A stretch of 23,115 nucleotides of DNA, from positions 1-23,115 of the forward strand of contig BTQG01000033.1 in the NCBI GenBank assembly GCA_036985755.1, in the 5' to 3' direction. The notes beneath the pieces are model-generated. The model did not search any database and was not told where the DNA came from. It was given only the letters and a program-made list of their open reading frames with translations. The stretch is from JACZST01 sp036985755. Its GTDB lineage: Bacteria > Actinomycetota > Acidimicrobiia > Spongiisociales > UBA5794. A program made the translations under genes and the position numbers. Below, in pieces: positions 16,182 to 22,606 of this stretch (position 1 is its first letter; each line of letters opens with the position of its first letter).

Positions 16182-16354
16182 CATTGCCTCCAGTAAATGG
16201 GACGACCACGCATCGGCCTGGATGCCCGCATGGCCATTCGCGGCGAATCATACCGAGGTATCCAGAAGTCGGCACGCAAAATATATTTCCACGCCGCGGA
16301 TGATCTAGATTGGGTGATCGTGATGGCCCAATGCGACTTTACCCCAGCGTCCCG
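16182..16354. promoter_or_regulatory. Divergent regulatory region between the importer operon and the KDPG aldolase operon, with a small palindrome
   Basis: About 170 bp with no gene. It holds an inverted repeat ATACC-GA-GGTAT at 16250-16261 and an AT-rich run AAAATATATTT at about 16279-16288. On the minus strand TATGAT (16247-16252) could be a -10 box for the importer and overlaps the palindrome, which would suit a repressor site. I could not define a good -35 for either direction. Only the palindrome and the AT run are seen directly; the roles are guesses. Confidence 0.4.
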
Positions 16355-16981
16355 ATGACCGATCTCGAGACAGCCCTCATCCGGATGCCCGTCATCGGCA
16401 TCCTTCGTGGCTGCCCTCCCCAATACGTGGACGACATGGCAACCGCTGCCGAGGACGCCGGTTTCACCGCTCTGGAGGTGACGCTCGACTCCGGGCAGCC
16501 CTTCGACGGCATCCGCTCCTTGGCGGAGAACCACCCCGCCATGTCGATTGGCGCCGGTACGGTGCGGTCGGTGGCTGACGTCGCCAAGGCTGTTGAGGCG
16601 GGAGCGCGATTTATCGTCTCGCCGCACTTCGACCCCGACGTGGTCGCCGCGGCCTCGGCAGCGGGAGCCGTCTCGGTGCCGGGGGCGGCGACCCCGACCG
16701 AGGTGTGGCGAGCGACAGACGGCGGAGCCGGGATGGTCAAGCTGTTCCCTGCCCGCCAGCTCGGTGGTCCCCCCTACCTAAGGGCTATCTTTGGGCCCCT
16801 CGGCAAACCAGTGTTGGTGCCGACCGGTGGCGTCGATGCCTCGAACGCCGGCGACTTCCTCAACGCGGGGGCCGCGGCGTTGGGCGTGGGAGGTGCTGTG
16901 TTTCCGCAGATCGCTCTCGAATCCGGCGATGTCTCCGAAGTGGGGCGCCGCTGCCGTACCCTCATCGCAGCGATCCGATGA
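16355..16981 (+). CDS. eda: 2-dehydro-3-deoxyphosphogluconate (KDPG) aldolase
   Basis: A 208-residue class I aldolase of the KDPG/KHG family, which cleaves KDPG to pyruvate and glyceraldehyde 3-phosphate. Key residues are visible: R18 in VIGILRG, the general acid/base E41 in ALEVTL, GAGTV at 66-70, and the Schiff-base K129 in VKLFPA. Near the C-terminus VPTGGV forms the phosphate-binding turn. Two in-frame ATGs are possible, 16331 and 16355; neither has a clear Shine-Dalgarno. The second gives the usual family N-terminus and is used here. It is the first of three genes coupled by ATGA overlaps, followed by a KDG kinase, so the pair completes KDG to triose and pyruvate. Confidence 0.92.
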   Translation: MTDLETALIRMPVIGILRGCPPQYVDDMATAAEDAGFTALEVTLDSGQPFDGIRSLAENHPAMSIGAGTVRSVADVAKAVEAGARFIVSPHFDPDVVAAASAAGAVSVPGAATPTEVWRATDGGAGMVKLFPARQLGGPPYLRAIFGPLGKPVLVPTGGVDASNAGDFLNAGAAALGVGGAVFPQIALESGDVSEVGRRCRTLIAAIR

Positions 16982-17937
16982 CCTACGACCTCGTCACCCT
17001 CGGAGAGGCGATGCTCCGCCTCTGGGTACCCGCTGGAGAGCGCCTCGAGGATGCTCCGGCGTACCAGGTGGGTGTCGCCGGATCCGAAGCCAACGTCGCG
17101 ATGGCGACGGCACGAGCCGGGCTCTCCGTTGCCTGGTTGTCCCGGCTGCCTCAATCAGCACTCGGGAAGCGGGCGGCGCGTGAGATCGCCGGCCACGGCG
17201 TCGACGTGTCCCATGTCGTATGGGACGAAACGCGACGCATGGGCACCTACTTCGTCGAGTTGAGCGTCCCGCCCCGTCCGGTGTCGGTGGTGTACGACCG
17301 TTCCGGGTCCGCCGCCTCGGCGATGACCCCGGATGATGTTTCCTGGGCCGTCGTCGAGTCGGCTCGCGCCGTGCACCTCACCGGCATCACCCCTGCGCTT
17401 TCCCCAGAGGCGCGCCTCACCACGATGGAAACGGCCAGCCGGGCCCGCCGGGCAGGAGCCGCGGTGATCGTCGACGTCAACTATCGCAATCGGCTCTGGC
17501 CACCGGCCGAGGCGGCCGCCGTCATCGGTGAGCTGTGCACGATGGCCTCAACCGTCATCGTGACCGCCGAGGATGCCAGGGACCTGTTCGAGATCGGCGG
17601 ACCGGCGCCAGAGGTCGCTGCCGCATTGAGACAGACGATGGGCGCAGATGCCGTGATCGTCACCCGGGGCGCTGAGGGAGCGGCCTGGGATGCGACGGAC
17701 GAGGTCGGGGCAGCCCCTGGGCACCCTGCCGAGGTGATCGACCGAATCGGGGCAGGGGACGCTTTCGCCGCCGGCGTCATCATCGGGCTGCTCGATGGCG
17801 ATATCGCCGCAGGTGTGAAACGGGGCCTCGCCATGGCGGCGTTGAAGGTAGGGATCCGTGGAGACCAGTTCGTCGCCTCCCAGGAGGAGATCGAGACAGT
17901 GTTACACGGCGAAACGAAGCGTCAGGTGTCTCGATGA
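16978..17937 (+). CDS. kdgK: 2-keto-3-deoxygluconate (KDG) kinase, PfkB family
   Basis: A 319-residue ribokinase/PfkB-family sugar kinase. MTYDLVTLGEAMLRL and GVAGSEANVAMATARAGL (residues 32-49) form the sugar-binding part. YFVELSVPPRPVSVVYDRSGSAAS (91-114) matches the tyrosine/arginine segment of known KDG kinases, and DRIGAGDAFAAGV (255-267) holds the anion hole and catalytic Asp-261. It would phosphorylate KDG to KDPG for the aldolase encoded just upstream. ATG 16978 overlaps the aldolase stop as ATGA. The open frame running back to 16705 is a shadow of the aldolase gene. A different 2-keto-3-deoxy sugar acid remains possible as substrate. Confidence 0.9.
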   Translation: MTYDLVTLGEAMLRLWVPAGERLEDAPAYQVGVAGSEANVAMATARAGLSVAWLSRLPQSALGKRAAREIAGHGVDVSHVVWDETRRMGTYFVELSVPPRPVSVVYDRSGSAASAMTPDDVSWAVVESARAVHLTGITPALSPEARLTTMETASRARRAGAAVIVDVNYRNRLWPPAEAAAVIGELCTMASTVIVTAEDARDLFEIGGPAPEVAAALRQTMGADAVIVTRGAEGAAWDATDEVGAAPGHPAEVIDRIGAGDAFAAGVIIGLLDGDIAAGVKRGLAMAALKVGIRGDQFVASQEEIETVLHGETKRQVSR

Positions 17938-19085
17938 AGGCGTTGAGCTCCGTGGTGACGAGCATTCCCCGCTCCGGCATCCGCGAGCTCATGGACCTGG
18001 CGTGGAGCACGCCGGGTGTCATCCACCTCGAAGTTGGGGAACCGGATTTCGCCACACCGGACCATGTGCTGCAAGCTGCGGCGCGAGCCGGCGCCGACGG
18101 GTACACGAAGTACACGCCCAACGCGGGGATTCCCGAGGTCCGCGAGGCGTTTGCCGCCAAGGTGAGCGCCCGCAACGGCTTCATCGCCGCACCCGACAAC
18201 GTTGTGGTGACCGTCGGTGCCATCAATGCGTTGTTCCAGTCGATCATGGTGCTGTGCGATCCCGGCGACGCCGTGCTGATCCCCGACCCGGGGTGGCCCA
18301 ACTACGAGATCGTGGCCAGGGCCGTCGGTGTCCGGCCGGTGCGCTACCCGCTGGTCCCGAGCGCCGGATTTGTCCCCGATCTCGAGGCGCTGGAGACGGC
18401 GGCAGCGACCCCGGGCGCCAAGGCCATGATCATGAACTCGCCGGGGAACCCGACCGGTGCGGTCTTCGATCGCACCACCCAGGAACAGATGCTGGAGATC
18501 GCCCATCGTCACGACCTGTGGCTGATCTCGGACGAGTGTTACGAAGACATCGTGTTCGACGGACCCCATGTCAGCCCTGCGGCGGTTGCCTCTCACGAGC
18601 GGGTCATCTCGGTGTACAGCATGTCAAAGTCGTATGCGATGACCGGCTGGCGCGTGGGGTATGCGGTGGCGCCACTGGAGGTGGCCGAAAACATGGCGAA
18701 GCTTGCCGAGGCGGTCACGGCCTGCGTGACCGGTGTCGCCCAGAAGGCGGCACAGGCCGCGGTCGAGGGCGACCAGAGTTGTGTTGCCGAGATGCGGGAT
18801 GCGTATCGGCGGCGCCGCGATCTGGCCGCCGGCCTGCTCGAGAGCGCCGGAATGCTGGTGTTTCGTCCTCAAGGGGCCTTCTACATCATGGTCGACGTGT
18901 CCGCTGCACAGCGGGGTGGCTACGACCTGTGCCGCTGGCTCGTCACCGAACACGGTGTGGCCGCGGCGCCGGGGGAGACCTTCGGTCCGAACGGTGTAGG
19001 ACTGATCCGAGTGTCGCTGTCCGCCGCCGATGAGGACGTGCGAACCGGCGTGGAGCGCATCGTCGCCGCCCTCGCGACCGTGTGA
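17934..19085 (+). CDS. Class I/II pyridoxal-phosphate aminotransferase
   Basis: A 383-residue fold-type I aminotransferase of the aspartate/aromatic group. Motifs in order: HLEVGEPDFATPDHV (about 31-45), GYTKYTPNAGIPEVREA, PGNPTG at 170-175 with the PLP-contacting Asn, DECYEDIVFDG with D200, and SMSKSYAMTGWRVGY with the Schiff-base K232. The C-terminal LIRVSLSA holds the carboxylate-binding Arg. ATG 17934 overlaps the KDG kinase stop as ATGA, so it is part of the same operon, an unusual companion for KDG/KDPG enzymes. The amino donor and acceptor cannot be read from sequence. It converges with the amino acid dehydrogenase gene, with 47 bp between stops and no visible terminator. Confidence 0.93.
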   Translation: MKALSSVVTSIPRSGIRELMDLAWSTPGVIHLEVGEPDFATPDHVLQAAARAGADGYTKYTPNAGIPEVREAFAAKVSARNGFIAAPDNVVVTVGAINALFQSIMVLCDPGDAVLIPDPGWPNYEIVARAVGVRPVRYPLVPSAGFVPDLEALETAAATPGAKAMIMNSPGNPTGAVFDRTTQEQMLEIAHRHDLWLISDECYEDIVFDGPHVSPAAVASHERVISVYSMSKSYAMTGWRVGYAVAPLEVAENMAKLAEAVTACVTGVAQKAAQAAVEGDQSCVAEMRDAYRRRRDLAAGLLESAGMLVFRPQGAFYIMVDVSAAQRGGYDLCRWLVTEHGVAAAPGETFGPNGVGLIRVSLSAADEDVRTGVERIVAALATV

Positions 19086-19132
19086 ATCGATAACGACGAT
19101 GCTGGTTGTCTTACACCCGGCGTCCAGGTGGC

Positions 19133-20209
19133 CTACACCCGTGTCTCGAGGACGGGTTCGTCTGGTTGCGGTGAATGGTTGAGTCGTTCGTTTGCGCGGG
19201 CAATGGCTGCTTGAAGCGGGGTGGTGCCGGCCTCACTCGCCGACTGAAGGATCTCGGTCAGGGTTTGCTCGATCTTGCTCACTTCTCGCAGGGCACTCGC
19301 GTTCGAGTAGCCGCCGACCTCCTCCGAGATGTTGATGATCCCGCCCGCATTCACCACGAAGTCCGGAGCGTACGTGATGCCGCGGGCGCGAATAGCCTCT
19401 GCCAGGGGCTTGCTGCGGAGCTGGTTGTTGGCTGAGCCGACTACCGCGCCACAGCCGAGCAGCGGGATCGACTCTTCGCGCAGCACGCCCCCCAAGGCGC
19501 ACGGCGCCAGGATGTCACATTCCGCCGTGATCACCTCGTCTGGCGGAAGCACCGCTACGTCGTGGCTTGCCACGACGGCAGCGGTTGCTTCTGAGGCCAC
19601 GTCGCCCACGACCACATCGCAACCCTCCTCGACCAGGATCCTGACCAACGCAGAGCCGACCTTGCCCACACCCTGCACGGCGATGCGACGTCCGCTGAGA
19701 TCAGGTGATTCCCAGAGATGCTGCGCCACGGCCCGCATGGCGGCAAACACCCCGGCGGCGGTAGCGGGAGATGGATCGCCAGAACCGCCCAAGTCGAGCG
19801 GCAGACCGGCCACGTGTGGTGTGGTGGTGTGCACCACCACCATGTCATCGACGGTGGTGCCGACGTCCTCGGCCGTGATGTATCTGCCACCCAGGGCGTT
19901 GACGGCACGACCGTATGCGGCAAGAAGTTCCGGCGTCTTGGCTGTCGACGGGTCAGCCATGATCACAGCTTTCCCGCCCCCAAGCTCGAGACCCGCCGCC
20001 GCGGCCTTGTAGGTCATGGCCGCGGCAAGATCGAGCGCATCGGTAAGGGCGGCCTGTTCGGTTGGGTACCGGAGAAATCGCGTCCCCCCGAGCGCCGGGC
20101 CCAACCGGGTGCTGTGCACCGCAATGATCGCCCGCAGGCCCGACTCGGGATCGGCCGCGAAGTACACACCTTCGTGGCCCTCGGTCATGGTGCGGAATAC
20201 TTCGGCCAT
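19133..20209 (-). CDS. Leucine/valine-type amino acid dehydrogenase (Glu/Leu/Phe/Val dehydrogenase family)
   Basis: A 358-residue NAD-dependent dehydrogenase that would oxidatively deaminate a hydrophobic L-amino acid to a 2-oxo acid and ammonia. Substrate-binding K68 (MTYKAAAAG) and catalytic K80 (LGGGKAVI) match leucine dehydrogenase numbering, as does D115 (AEDVGTT). The Rossmann motif GVGKVG is at 180-185, and PCALGG and VVNAGGIIN follow in the C-terminal part. ATG 20209 has GAGAGAGG upstream; the frame is open to 20284 but that stretch is intergenic. An AT-rich box (TATTAT on the minus strand at 20231-20236) lies only 22 nt before the start, implying a very short leader if it is the -10. 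It is divergent from the GntR regulator, which may control it. Confidence 0.92.
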   Translation of the reverse strand: MAEVFRTMTEGHEGVYFAADPESGLRAIIAVHSTRLGPALGGTRFLRYPTEQAALTDALDLAAAMTYKAAAAGLELGGGKAVIMADPSTAKTPELLAAYGRAVNALGGRYITAEDVGTTVDDMVVVHTTTPHVAGLPLDLGGSGDPSPATAAGVFAAMRAVAQHLWESPDLSGRRIAVQGVGKVGSALVRILVEEGCDVVVGDVASEATAAVVASHDVAVLPPDEVITAECDILAPCALGGVLREESIPLLGCGAVVGSANNQLRSKPLAEAIRARGITYAPDFVVNAGGIINISEEVGGYSNASALREVSKIEQTLTEILQSASEAGTTPLQAAIARANERLNHSPQPDEPVLETRV

Positions 20210-20415
20210 CGTCCTCTCTCCGACGACATGATAATATATTGTTTCGCTCTCTACGAGATTCCGCCTTGTTGGGCCCCAAGGCAAAAGTCACTGCAGGTGG
20301 CGTGGACGACGCCCGATGCTGTACCAGTCATCGCGGTCGTTGGGGACCGCGGATCGGGAAGAGCCGGCAGGGCCGGTTATTGTGCCGAGAGCAGATCGAA
20401 GAGAAGGCGCCGACA
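20210..20415. promoter_or_regulatory. Divergent promoter region between amino acid dehydrogenase and GntR regulator
   Basis: A 206-bp gene-free stretch. It contains GATAATATATTG (20230-20241), the most AT-rich point of the neighbourhood, and a short imperfect palindrome TTGGGCCCCAA (20269-20279). Autoregulation by the adjacent GntR protein is common in this family, so an operator is likely here, but no single convincing long palindrome stands out. No other coding potential is seen. Confidence 0.4.
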
Positions 20416-21069
20416 ATGCCTGGATCGAATGCAGACCCTCCAATCTCGCTCGTGGAGCGTGCCTACACGGAAATCCGGGAGGCAATCGTAGAAGGGCGCT
20501 ATGAGGCCGGAGCGCCGCTTCCCTTTCACGAGCTGGCGGAAACGCTGGGCGTGTCCCTCATACCGGTGCGCGAGGCGATTCGCAAGCTCGAGGTGGAGCG
20601 ACTTGTCGAGGCGATTCCAAACAAGGGTGTACGAGTCGCCCAACTCACCATTGAGGACCTTCGAGACAGTTACCGCATCCGGACGCTTCTCGAATCGCAG
20701 GCGTTGCGGATCGCATCTGACAAGCTCTCAGAACAGGACATCAGCGATGCGCGCAGCATGATCGACACCATGGTGCAAGTCTATGAAAAGGATCCAAGGC
20801 GGAGCGCCGAGCTCCACCACGACCTGCATTTCCTGATCTACGACCGTGCCGAATCGGCGTGGCTCGGATACCTGATCAGGCTCATGTGGGCCCATACCGA
20901 GCGATATCGACGCTTGGGTACGCCGGTTCCCTCCGGCGGAGATCTTGGCGGTGAGCACCTCAAGATGCTCGACGCGCTTGCTGAAGGGCGAATCGAAACT
21001 GCAGTCGAGGCGCTGCGAATAGATCTCGAAGCCACGGCGCAACGGGCTTCACGATTCTTTGATGAGTGA
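20416..21069 (+). CDS. GntR-family transcriptional regulator, FadR/FCD subfamily
   Basis: A 217-residue DNA-binding regulator. The N-terminal winged helix (residues 10-75) has the typical ERAYTEIREAIVEGRYEAG and the recognition segment LAETLGVSLIPVREAIRKLE. The FCD ligand domain follows from about residue 80 (DLRDSYRIRTLLESQALRIA). Candidate metal ligands are H138 and H181 (EHLKML), but the usual Asp before H138 is a His (H134) and the last His position holds Asp-203, so the metal site is altered or absent. ATG 20416 has GAGAAGG upstream. FCD regulators usually respond to a carboxylic acid related to the neighbouring pathway. Targets could be its own promoter, the divergent dehydrogenase, or the downstream ATC-hydrolase-like gene. 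Confidence 0.92.
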   Translation: MPGSNADPPISLVERAYTEIREAIVEGRYEAGAPLPFHELAETLGVSLIPVREAIRKLEVERLVEAIPNKGVRVAQLTIEDLRDSYRIRTLLESQALRIASDKLSEQDISDARSMIDTMVQVYEKDPRRSAELHHDLHFLIYDRAESAWLGYLIRLMWAHTERYRRLGTPVPSGGDLGGEHLKMLDALAEGRIETAVEALRIDLEATAQRASRFFDE

Positions 21070-21249
21070 CCGACGGAGAGCCTCGTCGTGGAGCGACAGC
21101 GCACCGATCTGATATTATCCGGGAGACGGTCGGCTGGTTGATGGCTCTTTGAAGGGTCCGGTGGATGCCGGCCCAACGGATCGGTTCGTAGGTATGAGGT
21201 GGATCCCCGGTCATCGGGAATGTGCCTCTCCGCCTCCGGGGAGGAAGTT
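21070..21249 (+). promoter_or_regulatory. Promoter and 5' leader of the ATC-hydrolase-like gene
   Basis: A 180-bp gap between the regulator and the next gene. TGATATTATCC at 21110-21120 contains TATTAT, a plausible -10 box, which would leave a leader of about 125 nt. The same TGATATTAT occurs on the minus strand upstream of the Mo-hydroxylase operon. A good Shine-Dalgarno (GGGGAGGAAG) precedes ATG 21250. I saw no other structure in the leader. Confidence 0.35.
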
Positions 21250-22098
21250 ATGGGTGAATCGCAGGACGAGCTCCTTGTCGAGGGCGATGTTTCGCCGATT
21301 CTCGAGATTGCGGAGCTCACCGGCCAATCTGAGGAAGAGCTGGCCCGCCATTGGGCTCGCCTCTTCATCCAACATGACCGGCTGATGCTCAAGACGTTCC
21401 AGACCTGGGCCGGACCCGAACGAGCCCTCCACATGCACGACCAAGTATGGGAAAACCCACGCCAACCGCTCCGGGAGATCTTCCTGTCAATGGGCCCGAC
21501 GGCCCGTGAGGCGCTCGATGCATACGCTCGCGCCTTCATGATTCATGACTACTTCTCGCTGAAGGCCCTGCGGGACGAAATCGGTGATGTTGACGCGATC
21601 GAGGCGCACCACAGTCTTTGGGAAGGTCAAGCCGAGGACTATGCCTCGGTCACCGGCCATCAGCGGGAGGCTGCTGAGTTCCTGTCGTGGGACGACCTCT
21701 ATGAGACGTACAACGCACATACGAGCAGGGAAGGCTTGCCGTACGATCTCACCGAGGCCACCGGCGATCGCCTCGTTATCGAGTCGACGCACTGCGCCTA
21801 CTTCGACACCATCGTCGAGGAGATGGGCCGCGATGCTGCCGAGGAGCACCTGCGCCTGATCGCAATCGAAAGCACCGACCGGACGATCGAGGGATTCTTA
21901 CTCGGGATCGGCCAGGAGAATGAGATACGCGGAGTCATGACCCAACATCGCTGTCATGGCGACGGCGTGTGCCAAATCGAGTTCACTCGTAGGGACCCCG
22001 GCGAAGCTCTCAACGTCATGGGAGCCACGGATCGGCCTGGTACACAGTGCTTTTTCGGATCGAAGAGTGCCGCTAAGGGCGCGGATGGGCCGAGGTAA
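21250..22098 (+). CDS. L-2-amino-thiazoline-4-carboxylic acid (ATC) hydrolase-like protein with duplicated N-terminal unit
   Basis: A 282-residue protein. Its C-terminal half (about 165-250: DRLVIESTHCAYFDTIVEEMG ... LRLIAIESTDRT ... HRCHGDGVCQIEF) resembles the ATC-hydrolase family, where a Cys-containing strand, an Asp segment and a final G(D)xxCxF motif recur. Family members open the thiazoline ring of ATC toward N-carbamoyl-cysteine, but many homologues have unknown roles, and the usual Cys before the Asp is absent here. The N-terminal half is a gapless tandem duplication: residues 36-68 and 93-125 share AR.F..HD...LK..........A...H...WE, offset by 57 residues. ATG 21250 is chosen for its strong GGGGAGGAAG site over an open frame from 21199. 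Assignment to this family is from memory of its pattern and is moderate. Confidence 0.65.
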   Translation: MGESQDELLVEGDVSPILEIAELTGQSEEELARHWARLFIQHDRLMLKTFQTWAGPERALHMHDQVWENPRQPLREIFLSMGPTAREALDAYARAFMIHDYFSLKALRDEIGDVDAIEAHHSLWEGQAEDYASVTGHQREAAEFLSWDDLYETYNAHTSREGLPYDLTEATGDRLVIESTHCAYFDTIVEEMGRDAAEEHLRLIAIESTDRTIEGFLLGIGQENEIRGVMTQHRCHGDGVCQIEFTRRDPGEALNVMGATDRPGTQCFFGSKSAAKGADGPR

Positions 22099-22109
22099 GG
22101 AAAGTGCGA

Positions 22110-22128
22110 AATGGGCCACAGGCCCATT
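22110..22128. repeat. Perfect inverted repeat between the ATC-hydrolase-like and ABM-like genes
   Basis: AATGGGCC and GGCCCATT are perfect 8-bp inverted arms separated by ACA, in the 48-bp gap just before the ribosome site (GGAGGG) of the next gene. As RNA it would form a short GC-rich hairpin near that site; as DNA it has the size of an operator. Function is not known. Confidence 0.6.
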
Positions 22129-22146
22129 GTGAGTGATGGAGGGTGC

Positions 22147-22482
22147 ATGTTTGTCCGACTGACCGTGTTCCCGGTTCGACCAGCAACCTTCACGTCGATG
22201 ATTGCAACGGTTCGTAATGACATCGTCCCCTTGAACGCGACGCACGCAGGGTTTCTGGGCGCCCAGCTTCTCACGAGGACGCGCATCGACAAGGCTGTGC
22301 TTCAGACCACGTGGCGGACCGAATATGACGCTCTGCAGGCTGACGAGGACGGCCTGCTCGACCGAGAAATGTCATTTCTCGAGCCGTATGCGTCTGGTCC
22401 GGCCGTCGTCGAGGGTTTCGAGGTGAGTGTCCTTTTCGACGCCGCGCCCGTGGAGCCTGACGGCGCGCTGAGCGTGGACTGA
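22147..22482 (+). CDS. Small ABM-like dimeric a/b-barrel protein
   Basis: A 111-residue protein with the strand-helix-strand-strand-helix-strand pattern of antibiotic-biosynthesis-monooxygenase-like barrels: MFVRLTVFPVRPATFTSMIATVRNDIV, GFLGAQLLTRTRIDKAVLQTTWRTEYD, a central helical part, and the closing VVEGFEVSVLFD. Proteins of this fold are cofactor-free monooxygenases, isomerases or binding proteins; no specific residues identify the reaction. ATG 22147 follows GGAGGG; an upstream in-frame ATG at 22111 falls inside the inverted repeat and lacks a site. It is 48 bp after the ATC-hydrolase-like gene on the same strand and is probably co-transcribed with it. Confidence 0.7.
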   Translation: MFVRLTVFPVRPATFTSMIATVRNDIVPLNATHAGFLGAQLLTRTRIDKAVLQTTWRTEYDALQADEDGLLDREMSFLEPYASGPAVVEGFEVSVLFDAAPVEPDGALSVD

Positions 22483-22584
22483 GGTCGTTTCGGCGCGCAC
22501 TCGTTGGCGCGGTCGGCGGACGGATCTCTCCGGTAGGCGACGAACCACCCGATGTTGGCCCAACGGTCGGTCGCCTGACTGCCT

Positions 22585-22606
22585 CCACCCTCACAGGTGA
22601 GGGTGG
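22585..22606. terminator. Stem-loop between convergent ABM-like and LLM genes
   Basis: CCACCCTCAC and GTGAGGGTGG are perfect 10-bp arms around AG, overlapping the stop codon of the LLM gene (22591-22593). It sits in the gap between two convergent genes, where a bidirectional terminator is expected. No T-rich run follows on either strand, so it would be a hairpin-only terminator or mRNA end-protector. The rest of the 22483-22590 gap holds only a weak palindrome, GTTGGCCCAAC (22554-22564). Confidence 0.55.

Noticed and set aside
17858..19033. 391-codon plus-strand open frame overlapping the aminotransferase
   Set aside because: Arg/Gly/His-rich shadow in another frame; the aminotransferase frame has all catalytic motifs.
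20265..20280. TTGGGCCCCAA palindrome compared with GTTGGCCCAAC at 22554
   Set aside because: Short, GC-rich and only loosely alike; expected by chance in such DNA, so not called as a shared operator.
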